Shown here: piece after piece, positions 16,697-23,503 of the stretch | Layout: every line of letters begins with the position of its first letter | Position numbering within the stretch: position 1 is the first letter of the stretch | DNA from: JBLHKT01 sp043101615 | Lineage (GTDB): Bacteria; Planctomycetota; Phycisphaerae; Phycisphaerales; UBA1924 | Direction: 5' to 3' | Length of the DNA stretch: 61,310 nucleotides | Assembly: GCA_043101615.1 (NCBI GenBank) | Contig: JBICID010000079.1 | Coordinates: forward strand, 1 to 61,310 | The notes under the pieces: generated by a model | What the model was told of the DNA's origin: nothing | Database searches by the model: none | The model's input: only the letters and a program-made list of their open reading frames with translations | Translations under genes and position numbers: made by a program

Positions 16697-17077
16697 ATGC
16701 AGCGCGAGGGTGTCAACCCCGAGAACATGACCATGGCGGACTTTCTCTGCGACTTCTGCCGGCAGCCCTGGTCCGAGACGCGTCACATGGTCGAGGGGCA
16801 CCGCGGGGCGTGCGTCTGCTCCAACTGCCTCACCATCGCCTGGACCGAGCTGATGATCCACGCCGTGTCCGACGAGCCGGCGCCGGGCGAGGCCTGCGTG
16901 CTGTGCCGCGAGGAGGGGCGGACGGACCCGCACTGGCGGTCGCCCGTCGACGAGACGAAGCTGGCGTGCCGCCGGTGCGTCAAGCAGTCCGCCGGCGTGC
17001 TGCACAAGGACCCGGACCTGGACTGGAGCAAGCCGGTGGCCCCGAACGCCGACGCGGATTCAGAGCAGCAGGCCTGA
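16697..17077 (+). CDS. Zinc-finger protein with ClpX-type C4 domain
   Basis: This is a 126-residue protein. Residues 18-46 contain CDFC...CVCSNC, matching the four-cysteine zinc-binding domain found at the N-terminus of ClpX (the spacing and the METRHMVEG-like turn are similar). Another CVLC...CRRC pair forms a second, unrelated C4 site. No ATPase domain follows, so this is a free-standing adaptor or binding protein rather than ClpX. It starts 3 nt after the exporter stop. Its last 18 nt overlap the end of the convergent Nudix gene, which leaves no room for a terminator. I do not know its function. Confidence 0.78.
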   Translation: MQREGVNPENMTMADFLCDFCRQPWSETRHMVEGHRGACVCSNCLTIAWTELMIHAVSDEPAPGEACVLCREEGRTDPHWRSPVDETKLACRRCVKQSAGVLHKDPDLDWSKPVAPNADADSEQQA

Positions 17078-17806
17078 TTCGGCGAGCGCGACGAGCGGGG
17101 GGATGCAGGGCTCGGCCCGAACGAACTCGCACAAGTCCCGCACCGCGACGGTGCCGACGTCGAGGTATTCGTGCGCCGCCAGGGCAAAGACAGGCACCGG
17201 CTCGATCTCGACGCGGATCACCAGGTCCATCGAGTGTCCGGGCGGCGGGTCCGCGACGAGGCCGAGGATGCGAGCCCCGGCTGTGTCGAGATCGACCCCG
17301 AGCTCCTCGCCGGCCTCCTGGCGGAGCGCCGCGAGCGCCAGCTCCCCGCCGAATCCCGCCCTCTCCGCCCCATGACCGGAGGGCACACGTGGGGGGGGAG
17401 GGGGGATGCCGCCGGAGGGGGCGAGCTCCCACTGCTCGGGGTAGACGCGGGTCAGGTCTGAGCGTTTCGCGACGATCACGCCGTCGCCCACGACCAGCAC
17501 GCCCGTGACCGAGAGGATGGTCACCCCGGTCTGCACGGGGTTGCGCTCCGCCGACTGCACGCCCAGCCGCCGGTACGAGTCCACGCACGCGTGCACCGTG
17601 TGGGTGTCGCGGTGGTACCCCCGGTAGGTCAGGATCGGGCCGTCGAAGGACTCGGGCTTCTCGACGAGCAGCTCGGCCCAGCGGGCCTCGATCGCCGCTT
17701 CGAGTGCCGGATCGACGGTCGGGGGAGCGTTCGAGATCGAGATGGTCAGCCCGGCGGGGTCCTGCGCCCGGGGCCCGAAGCGGATGAGGGTGTCCTCGGC
17801 GGGCAC
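17060..17806 (-). CDS. Nudix hydrolase-like protein
   Basis: This 248-residue protein has a roughly 95-residue N-terminal region, then a Nudix domain that would hydrolyse a nucleoside diphosphate linked to another group. The Nudix box reads LRQEAGEELG at residues 161-170: the metal-binding Glu residues are kept, but the usual Arg of REUxEE is Gln163. Between SGG and the first Glu of the box lies an insertion of about 18 residues beginning IPPPPPRVPSGHG, encoded by G-rich low-complexity DNA. The start is GTG, 5 nt after the YbaB stop. Because the box is imperfect, activity is uncertain. Confidence 0.75.
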   Translation of the reverse strand: MPAEDTLIRFGPRAQDPAGLTISISNAPPTVDPALEAAIEARWAELLVEKPESFDGPILTYRGYHRDTHTVHACVDSYRRLGVQSAERNPVQTGVTILSVTGVLVVGDGVIVAKRSDLTRVYPEQWELAPSGGIPPPPPRVPSGHGAERAGFGGELALAALRQEAGEELGVDLDTAGARILGLVADPPPGHSMDLVIRVEIEPVPVFALAAHEYLDVGTVAVRDLCEFVRAEPCIPPLVALAESGLLL

Positions 17807-17811
17807 CGGGC

Positions 17812-18201
17812 TCAGCCCAGCAGGGAGGTCAGGTCGGAGTTCTGGCCGATCACGTCGTCCAGCCCCTCGATGCCCAGGCCCTCGAGCTCCTTCTGGATGA
17901 GGGCCTTGGCCTCCATCTGGGCGGCGTGGATGGCGTTGTTGGTCGCCTGGGCGATCAGGTCGCCGGCGAGCTCGCGCGACTTGGGGTCGTTGGCCATGCC
18001 CGCGATCAGCGGGTCGGAGAGCTGCACCTTCAGAACCCGCATGGTGCCGTTCACGGTGACCCGCACAGCGCCGTTGCCCGCGTCCTTCTCGACCTTCATG
18101 CGTTCGAGCGCGTACTTCACGCGGCTGGCGGCGTTGGACAGCTCCTCCTTGTTCTTCATCAGGGAGGCGAGTGTCTGGGCCATCTTCATGTGCTTGAGCA
18201 T
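17812..18201 (-). CDS. YbaB/EbfC family nucleoid-associated protein
   Basis: This small DNA-binding protein (129 residues) has the YbaB fold: N-terminal helix (KMAQTLASLMKNKEELSNA), sheet segment GAVRVTVNGTMRVLKVQLSD, and long C-terminal helix. It probably coats DNA as a dimer. The start at 18201 is favoured over the upstream GTG at 18237 because a TACCCT hexamer sits 6 nt before it, the leaderless pattern found at many genes here. In many bacteria ybaB follows dnaX. Here dnaX lies 1.6 kb upstream on the same strand with one secreted-protein gene between. Confidence 0.87.
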   Translation of the reverse strand: MLKHMKMAQTLASLMKNKEELSNAASRVKYALERMKVEKDAGNGAVRVTVNGTMRVLKVQLSDPLIAGMANDPKSRELAGDLIAQATNNAIHAAQMEAKALIQKELEGLGIEGLDDVIGQNSDLTSLLG

Positions 18202-18207
18202 GGCGAC

Positions 18208-18213
18208 AGGGTA
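18208..18213 (-). promoter_or_regulatory. Leaderless-type -10 of ybaB
   Basis: On the minus strand TACCCT lies exactly 6 nt before the ATG at 18201, leaving no space for a ribosome-binding site. Confidence 0.6.
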
Positions 18214-18267
18214 GCAGCCAGCACTCGGCGGGGTCACTGAGGGAGCGGCTCCGGGCTGGGCGTCGGG

Positions 18268-19035
18268 TCAGGCCTTGCGCCGACGGAAGGCGAACAGCGA
18301 GCCCGCCCCGAGCAGCGCGGCGCCGGCCGGTGTTGGGATCGCGCCGTAGGACTCGTACGTCATGCCCGGGGTGGAGGCCAGGTCGTAGGCGTTGAAGCCC
18401 AGGTCGAGCGCGAAGGTCAGGCTGCCGGTGGACAGGTCGTACCGGTACAGGCTGCTGGCCGAGGAGACCCAGAATCGCCCGTCGAAGGTCGCGGCGATGC
18501 CCCAGGCGTCCACCGTGCCGGTCAGGTCGGCCAGCGTGGTCGAGGCACCGGTGATGGTGTCGATGCTGACGATGCGGTTGTCGGTGGTGAGGCCGTAGAG
18601 CGAGCCGTCGGCCGCGGGGGCGAGGTCGCCCTCGAAGCCGGGCAGTCCGGTGTCGCCCACGAGCGTCGCGCTCCCGGTCCCGGGGTCGACGCGGTACAGG
18701 TACCCGTTGCCCCAGGCGCCGGCGTACAGGTTGCCGTCGAGCCCGAAGGTCATCGCGTTGTTGGTGAACGTGCCGCCGATGCCGGTGATGTTGCCGGTCT
18801 CGACGTCCAGCATCCGCAGCGAGCCGTTCGAGCGGGCGAGATACAGCTTCGTCGGGTCGTCGCTGCCCGCGATCGACCACGCGTTGCGGTCGGTCGAGAC
18901 ACGCGTGACGGTGCCGGCGTCGAGGTCCACGGCGTAGATGCCCGAGCGGTAGCCCGTCGCGTAGATGATGTCGGCGCTGGCGGTGCCCGCGGCGGCGGTG
19001 AGGATCAGGGTCGCGGTGACGGCTGCTCTTCGCAT
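18268..19035 (-). CDS. Secreted beta-propeller-like protein with PEP-CTERM-like tail
   Basis: This is an exported protein of 255 residues. The N-terminus MRRAAVTATLILTAAAGTASA is a signal peptide. The body consists of short repeats of the type GNLYAGAWGNGYLYRVDPGTG, suggestive of a beta-propeller. The C-terminus has IPTPAGAALLGAG, a hydrophobic stretch and RRRKA, a variant of the PEP-CTERM sorting tail common in planctomycetes, so it is probably processed and surface- or matrix-associated. It has a strong Shine-Dalgarno GGAGGTAA 6 nt before the ATG, unlike the leaderless neighbours. No enzyme motif is seen. Confidence 0.82.
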   Translation of the reverse strand: MRRAAVTATLILTAAAGTASADIIYATGYRSGIYAVDLDAGTVTRVSTDRNAWSIAGSDDPTKLYLARSNGSLRMLDVETGNITGIGGTFTNNAMTFGLDGNLYAGAWGNGYLYRVDPGTGSATLVGDTGLPGFEGDLAPAADGSLYGLTTDNRIVSIDTITGASTTLADLTGTVDAWGIAATFDGRFWVSSASSLYRYDLSTGSLTFALDLGFNAYDLASTPGMTYESYGAIPTPAGAALLGAGSLFAFRRRKA

Positions 19036-19542
19036 GGCGGGTTACCTCCGACCCGAACATCCGAAATAAACGCGGAGATGCCAGCCGATGAGGGAGTGCG
19101 GGCCGCCGCGGGTCCGTCTGTGCGGGCTGGGTGTGATGGGGAAAGACGGGATTGGTGGACGGATCAACCAAGAGGGTTGGGGGTTGCCGGAACTCCAACG
19201 GGGGGGCACAGAGAGAACCCCCTCGCTCGCGATCGTGGCGGGTCGGGTGGTGTGGAGTCGGCGCAGCCTTCTCCACGGCGAAGGACGCCCATCGCCCTAT
19301 AAAGGCTGCGTCTTCATCGGGGCACCCGTGCTGGCCGGTTGCGTGAGCAACCGGGGAGGGGCTTTGGCGTGGGTGGTGCGTGTCTTCCCCGCGTGCTCAC
19401 GCGCGCGGCTGGTGCGGGAATCGGAAACCACTCCCGTCGCGTGGCGACGGGAACCCCCTCATCCGTCCGCTGCGCGGGCACCTTCTCCCCCAGGGGGGAG
19501 AAGGAGGGAACTGGCCCCTCGTGTACGCTTGGGCGAGCGAGG
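19036..19542. other. 507-bp region without a convincing gene
   Basis: Between the PEP-CTERM gene and the end of the dnaX tau frame I see no credible coding sequence; open frames here have erratic composition. It holds a perfect 8-bp hairpin CCGGTTGC-GTGA-GCAACCGG (19335-19354), a GCGTGCTCACGC palindrome near 19392, and one copy of a dispersed double-hairpin element (19451-19502). Confidence 0.6.
19451..19502. repeat. Dispersed double-hairpin repeat, copy A
   Basis: The element starts CCCCCTCATCCGTC, followed by a CGCTGCGCGG turn and a CTTCTCCCCC...GGGGAGAAGG stem. The same architecture recurs at 21017-21071 and, inverted, at 24367-24436. It may act as a transcription end downstream of dnaX. 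Confidence 0.7.
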
Positions 19543-19818
19543 TTAGTTCTTCGGGAAGACTCGTTTGATCTCGCCGTCGAAGGCGTCGAGGGCGGCGCGG
19601 ACGAGCTCATTCTGTTCGAGGTCGTCGCTCTGCGAGTCGGGCACCGGAGGCGTTGCGGGGTTGGGGGCGGCGTCGCCATCTCCGCGCGGCCCGTCGCTGA
19701 CGCTCCGGGCTCGTTGGTCGGATTGGTAGTCCGGCCGTGTCCTGGGTTGCGGGGCGGGTCGGTCGCGGCGTTCACCCCGTGTGATGTTGGGGTGCTTCGC
19801 CGAGGCCGACCTCAGGAT
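19543..19818 (-). CDS. dnaX: dnaX tau C-terminal extension in the -1 frame
   Basis: This segment encodes 91 residues reached only if ribosomes slip back one base at 19818-19824. It begins ILRSASAKHPN, passes through a Pro/Arg/Asp-rich linker and ends LVRAALDAFDGEIKRVF. That ending resembles the C-terminus of full-length DnaX (tau) proteins of other bacteria. With the zero-frame part, the product is 464 residues; coordinates are complement(join(19543..19818,19818..20936)). The linker-plus-short-domain architecture fits a tau that contacts polymerase or helicase. The alternative is that the assembly lacks one base and no shift occurs. Confidence 0.8.
   Translation of the reverse strand: MLRSASAKHPNITRGERRDRPAPQPRTRPDYQSDQRARSVSDGPRGDGDAAPNPATPPVPDSQSDDLEQNELVRAALDAFDGEIKRVFPKN
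19757..19811 (-). promoter_or_regulatory. Frameshift-stimulating stem-loop of dnaX
   Basis: On the minus strand three stacked stems are visible: GGTCGG/CCGACC, CGGCG/CGCCG and CACCCC/GGGGTG (17 bp in all), with small internal loops and a 10-nt apical loop. The structure starts 6 nt after the slippery heptamer, the spacing expected for -1 frameshift stimulators. Confidence 0.8.
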
Positions 19819-20936
19819 TTTCCCCCGGCGGCGCCCGCTCCCTGCAGGATGGCCGTGACGTCCGCCAGCTTCTCGCTCATCGCCAGGCGGACCAGGCACG
19901 CGTCGAACAGGGCGCGCGGGGCGGGCGAGTTCTTCACCGCCCGCTGCACGCTCTCGACGACCGCGATCATGTGCACCAGGCCCGCGGCATCAAACCGGGC
20001 GGCACGCTCGATCTCCGACTTCCGCTCGGCGTCGGTCAGCTCGACCAGGGCCGTCTCCGGCCCGCACGCGGCCAGCACCATCAGGTCGCGGAACCGCTCC
20101 AGCAGCGCCTGGAAGATCAGCTCCGGCGAGATGCCCTTGGACAGCAGGTCCGCCCCGGCCTGCAGCGTGGACGCGGGCTCGCCGTCGGCCACCGCGTCGA
20201 TCAGGGCCGAGCACAGCTCCCGGTCCGGCAGGCCCAGCAGGTCCTCGAGCAGGGTGAGGGTCAGCTTCTTCTCGCCCGCGGCCATGACCCGGTCGAGCAG
20301 CGAGAGCGCGTCGCGCATCGAGCCGTTGCCGAGGCGCGCCAGCGCCTGGATCAGCTCCGGGTCGGCCTTGAACTTCTCGGCCTTCACCACGGCGTCGAGG
20401 TGGTCCGAGATCTGCTGCGTCGGGATGTTGCGGAAGTCGAACCGCTGGCAGCGCGACTGGATGGTCGGCAGCAGCTTGTGCGGCTCGGTGGTGCACAGGA
20501 TGAAGACCACGTGCTCCGGCGGCTCCTCCATGGTCTTCAGCAGCGCGTTGAACGCCGCGTTGGAGAGCATGTGGCACTCGTCGATGATGTAGACGCGGTA
20601 GCGCCCGCGCATCGGCTTGTAGCTGGCGTTGGCGATCAGCTCGCGGGCCGAGTCCACGCCGGTGTTGGACGCGGCGTCGATCTCCTGCACGTCCACGTCG
20701 CCGCCCTGGAAGATGGCCTGTGCCAGCTCGTCGTTGTGCTCGGGGTTGTTGAGCTCGTTGGCGAAGATGCGGGCCATCGAGGTCTTGCCCACGCCGCGCG
20801 TGCCGCAGAAGAGGTAGGCGTGGTGGACGCGGCTGGTGTCGATCGCGGCCTGGAGGGTCTTGGCGATCGGCTCCTGCCCGACCACGGTGTCGAAGGTTCG
20901 GGAGCGGTGCTTGCGGGCGAGTGCTTGGTAGGCCAT
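19812..20936 (-). CDS. dnaX: DNA polymerase III subunit gamma (zero-frame dnaX product)
   Basis: This is the clamp-loader ATPase, 374 residues. Walker A is GTRGVGKTS, the DExx box is YIIDECHMLS, and the SRC motif is QSRCQRF. The zinc module between Walker A and EIDAAS, which normally carries four cysteines, is here NELNNPEHNDELAQAIFQGG with none. The zero frame ends GGKS-stop immediately after a G GGA AAA slippery site, so this short form corresponds to gamma and the frameshifted form to tau. The start at 20936 (MAYQALARKHR) is typical of the family and has TACCAT 6 nt upstream, so translation is probably leaderless. The SRP RNA gene lies just upstream on the same strand. Confidence 0.93.
   Translation of the reverse strand: MAYQALARKHRSRTFDTVVGQEPIAKTLQAAIDTSRVHHAYLFCGTRGVGKTSMARIFANELNNPEHNDELAQAIFQGGDVDVQEIDAASNTGVDSARELIANASYKPMRGRYRVYIIDECHMLSNAAFNALLKTMEEPPEHVVFILCTTEPHKLLPTIQSRCQRFDFRNIPTQQISDHLDAVVKAEKFKADPELIQALARLGNGSMRDALSLLDRVMAAGEKKLTLTLLEDLLGLPDRELCSALIDAVADGEPASTLQAGADLLSKGISPELIFQALLERFRDLMVLAACGPETALVELTDAERKSEIERAARFDAAGLVHMIAVVESVQRAVKNSPAPRALFDACLVRLAMSEKLADVTAILQGAGAAGGKS
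19818..19824 (-). promoter_or_regulatory. Slippery heptamer G GGA AAA in dnaX
   Basis: In the dnaX reading frame the minus strand reads GGG GGA AAA TCC TGA. The heptamer G GGA AAA fits the X XXY YYZ rule for -1 slippage. The zero-frame stop follows one codon later. Confidence 0.82.
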
Positions 20937-20942
20937 GCGGGC

Positions 20943-20948
20943 ATGGTA
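20943..20948 (-). promoter_or_regulatory. Leaderless-type -10 of dnaX
   Basis: On the minus strand TACCAT lies exactly 6 nt before the ATG at 20936. Confidence 0.6.
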
Positions 20949-21016
20949 GTTGAGGAGGCATCGGGCATCAGGCACGAGGCATCAGGAAAACAGCGGTACT
21001 TCGCTCGCGCTCAGAG

Positions 21017-21071
21017 ATGACCCCCTCCGCCCGCTTTGCGGGCACCTCCCCCGTCGGTGACGGGGGAGGAT
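21017..21071. repeat. Dispersed double-hairpin repeat, copy B
   Basis: GACCCCCTCCGCCCG, a GCTTTGCGGGC turn and the stem CCTCCCCCGTC-GGT-GACGGGGGAGG match the layout of copies at 19451 and 24367. It sits 15 bp past the predicted 3' end of the SRP RNA. Confidence 0.65.
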
Positions 21072-21085
21072 TTTCAACCGCGTCG

Positions 21086-21195
21086 GATCGGCGGCCAGGA
21101 CACCGACGGCACCGGGCGACGGCCGCTTATGGCTGCTGCGGTCAAGCCCTGACCAGGTTCACGGGCCACCCGTGCACCGGGCCCGGCCGCCGATC
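21086..21195 (-). ncRNA. ffs: Signal recognition particle RNA (small bacterial type)
   Basis: This RNA of about 110 nt targets membrane proteins together with Ffh. Its ends form an 11-bp perfect helix (GATCGGCGGCC with GGCCGCCGATC). The conserved core is clear: GTGAACCTGGTCAGG, AGCAGCCATAAGCGG and, on the 3' side, CCCGGTGCCG. The apical loop of domain IV is unusual: the normal CC-GGAA-GG is replaced by CU-UGAC-CG. The gene lies upstream of dnaX on the same strand, the order (scr-dnaX) known from Gram-positive bacteria. The exact ends are inferred from the terminal helix. Confidence 0.87.
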
Positions 21196-21261
21196 TGACG
21201 CGGGAGGGGATGGTAGGGGGGAACTGGGCCCGACGCGAGGCGTAGAGCCCTCCCGGGAAGG

Positions 21262-21267
21262 TAGACT
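21262..21267 (+). promoter_or_regulatory. Leaderless-type -10 of the PIN-TRAM gene
   Basis: TAGACT ends exactly 6 nt before the ATG at 21274. Confidence 0.6.
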
Positions 21268-21273
21268 GTCAGG

Positions 21274-22584
21274 ATGAGCGAGCCCGTTGAAGGACAAGAG
21301 GTTGCGAGCGCCGGGACGGGGTCCGGGCGGGCGGTCTCCGCCTACGAGGCCGCGGTCAACCGGCGGGCGGTGCTGGTCCGGGTCGTCCGGATCGGGTTCT
21401 CGATCCTGTTCGCGGTCGTCACCGGGCTGGCGCTCATCGGGGGCCCGCTCGCGGGGCGCGACTCGGCGCTGGTCTGGCAGCAGACGCTGATCGCGGCGAT
21501 CGTGGTCGCGGCGATCGTCGTCACCATCGACCTGCTCACGCCCGAGAAGAAGATCTCGACCGTGGTCTCGGTGGTGGTGGGCCTGCTGGCGGCGATGCTG
21601 GCCGCCGCGGCGCTTGGGTTCATCATCGACCTGCTGGCGGCGACGTACGGCGACATCAACATGGACAACCCGCCGCCTCTTCTGAACATCATCAAGATCC
21701 TGATGGGCACCGGGCTGGCGTACCTGGCGATCTCGACGGTGGTCCAGACACAGGACGACCTGCGCCTGGTGATCCCCTATGTCGAGTTCGCCAAGCAGAT
21801 CCGGGGGCAGCGCCCGCTGATCCTGGACACGTCGAGCCTGGTGGACGGGCGGATGCTCGGGGTGGTGGAGAGCGGGCTGGTGCAGGCCCCGATGCTGATC
21901 CCCCGCTTCGTGCTGGAGGAGCTGCACCGGCTGAGCGACAGCGCGGACAAGCTCAAAAGGGCCCGCGGGCGACGCGGGCTCGACATGGTGAGCAAGCTGC
22001 AGCGATCCTCGCGCGCAGACATCACGATCGACGAGACCCCCATCCCGGGCAACGCCGTGGACCAGATGCTGATCGAGCTCGGGCGACAGAGCACGGGCGT
22101 GATCGTGACGACGGACTCGGGCCTGGAACGCGTGGCGGGGATCGAGGGCGTGGGCGTGGTCAACCTGCACGACGTCGCCAGCGCACTGCGTCAGACCGTG
22201 GTCCCGGGCGAGTCGATCCGCGTGCGCCTGGTCAAACGCGGCGAGCAGGCCGGACAGGGCGTGGGCTACCTCGAGGACGGAACCATGGTCGTCGCCGAGG
22301 ACGGGGAGGAGGCCATCGGCGACGAGGTCGAGCTGGTCGTGCAGACCAGCCTGCAGACCTCGGGCGGGCGGATGATCTTCGCCCGCATCGGGGACGGGAT
22401 CGCGCCGGTCGCGGGCGCCGAGGGCGCCGACGACGACACCGCCGAGGACGCGAGCGACCCGCGAGCCGACGCGACTGAGGATTCCGGGCAGGCCCCCGAT
22501 CGCGTCAGCAACGGGGCCGGCGCCCCGGGCGGCTCCCCCGGGCCGCGCGTCGTCAAGCGGGTGGGCCGGAACCCGCGGCGCTGA
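21274..22584 (+). CDS. PIN-TRAM domain membrane protein (YacL family)
   Basis: This 436-residue protein resembles Bacillus YacL. The N-terminal half has four predicted membrane segments (FSILFAVVTGLALIGG to LLNIIKILMGTGLAYLAIST). The PIN nuclease-like domain starts at LILDTSSLVDGRM and includes the acidic residues of VLEELHRLSD and VIVTTDSGLERVAG. A TRAM RNA-binding domain follows (ESIRVRLVKRGEQAGQGVGY, DEVELVVQTSLQTSGGRMIF). The final 60 residues are acidic and disordered. A membrane-tethered RNase is the likely role. The stop lies 19 nt from the end of the convergent prepilin gene. Confidence 0.9.
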   Translation: MSEPVEGQEVASAGTGSGRAVSAYEAAVNRRAVLVRVVRIGFSILFAVVTGLALIGGPLAGRDSALVWQQTLIAAIVVAAIVVTIDLLTPEKKISTVVSVVVGLLAAMLAAAALGFIIDLLAATYGDINMDNPPPLLNIIKILMGTGLAYLAISTVVQTQDDLRLVIPYVEFAKQIRGQRPLILDTSSLVDGRMLGVVESGLVQAPMLIPRFVLEELHRLSDSADKLKRARGRRGLDMVSKLQRSSRADITIDETPIPGNAVDQMLIELGRQSTGVIVTTDSGLERVAGIEGVGVVNLHDVASALRQTVVPGESIRVRLVKRGEQAGQGVGYLEDGTMVVAEDGEEAIGDEVELVVQTSLQTSGGRMIFARIGDGIAPVAGAEGADDDTAEDASDPRADATEDSGQAPDRVSNGAGAPGGSPGPRVVKRVGRNPRR

Positions 22585-22603
22585 GCGGGCCCGCGACGGC
22601 GCT

Positions 22604-23464
22604 TCAGCCCGAGCCGTCGCCGTTCCTCGAATCGGGCGAGCACCACAGGGTGGAGGGGCGGGTGTTGGCCTCGGTCTGCCACCGTTCGAGGGTGTACCAC
22701 ACCGCCGAGCCGTCCACGCGTGAGACGGTGGCCCCGTCGCCGTGGCGCACCGAGACGCCCTCGGTGGGGTACGACGAGCCGTCGTTCCAGGAGTCGCCGA
22801 AGGGCGACCCGCCCAGCTCGCGCTGCAGCTCGTCGCGCGACTGTGCCTCCCACATCACCACGGCCTCCGGCCGGAACTGGTCCACGCGGGCCGCGTAGTT
22901 GCGCGAGCCGGGGCGCTCCAGGCGGTCGAAGGGCTGGAAGTCGCACAGCGCCCCCGAGAAGAGGTAGGACGTGAAGCCCTCGGACCGGTTGACGTAGAAC
23001 GCGGGGTCCTGCTCGGGCGTGGGCACCACGTGGCTCGGGCAGCGGTAGGTCTCCGAGGGCGGCGCCCGGCGCAGGCCGGTGGTCACGAAGCGCCCCTGCG
23101 AGTCGCGCGGGTCCTCGCCACCCAGGTAGGTCCACAGCGTGCCGGTGGAGGCGCCGTAGTCGTTCTCCGGCCTGGTGAGCGCGCTCATGTTGCGGGCGTA
23201 GAGCCACCCCTCGGACCGCTCGCCCCAGTTGGGGTGCGGCAGGCGGTCCTCCCAGTCGTTGGCGTAGGCCAGCGCCGCCGAGACGAGCTGCCGGTGGTTG
23301 ACCGTGCACACCGTCTGCCGGGCCGACTCGCGGGCCTTGCCCAGGGCCGGGATCAGGATGCCGATCAAGAGCGCGATGATCGCGATGACGACCAGCAGCT
23401 CGATGAGCGTGAATCCAGGCGCGGGCGCGAGGGGTCTCCGGGGCGGGGCCGGTCGGTGGGGCAT
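22604..23464 (-). CDS. Prepilin-like protein with H-X9-DG motif
   Basis: This is a type IV pilin-like secreted protein of 286 residues. The class III signal is PGFTLIELLVVIAIIALLIG, cut by prepilin peptidase after Gly with Glu at +5. The C-terminal part has H-GDGATVSRV-DG, the H-X9-DG motif diagnostic of the large pseudopilin families of planctomycetes and related phyla. The start at 23464 was preferred over 23500 because TACCGT lies exactly 6 nt upstream. There is no pilus operon next to it. Its role is probably in surface or pseudopilus structures, but no specific function is known. Confidence 0.88.
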   Translation of the reverse strand: MPHRPAPPRRPLAPAPGFTLIELLVVIAIIALLIGILIPALGKARESARQTVCTVNHRQLVSAALAYANDWEDRLPHPNWGERSEGWLYARNMSALTRPENDYGASTGTLWTYLGGEDPRDSQGRFVTTGLRRAPPSETYRCPSHVVPTPEQDPAFYVNRSEGFTSYLFSGALCDFQPFDRLERPGSRNYAARVDQFRPEAVVMWEAQSRDELQRELGGSPFGDSWNDGSSYPTEGVSVRHGDGATVSRVDGSAVWYTLERWQTEANTRPSTLWCSPDSRNGDGSG

Positions 23465-23470
23465 CACGCC

Positions 23471-23476
23471 ACGGTA
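23471..23476 (-). promoter_or_regulatory. Leaderless-type -10 of the prepilin gene
   Basis: On the minus strand TACCGT lies exactly 6 nt before the ATG at 23464. Confidence 0.55.
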
Positions 23477-23503
23477 CCGCATCCGGGCGGGGCGACGCAA
23501 GGC

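Larger units (their letters stand above)
20937..21085. other. Spacer between SRP RNA and dnaX
   Basis: This non-coding stretch holds short direct repeats of GGCATC (about 20955-20986) and the dispersed hairpin element copy B. The GC-rich hairpin could terminate the SRP RNA transcript, which runs towards it on the minus strand. Confidence 0.45.

Noticed and set aside
16697..17077. Truncated ClpX
   Set aside because: The zinc domain is ClpX-like, but a second C4 pair and a proper stop follow, with no ATPase remnant downstream.
19088..19546. Plus-strand open frame of 152 codons
   Set aside because: It crosses hairpins and the dispersed repeat, and its composition is not coding-like.
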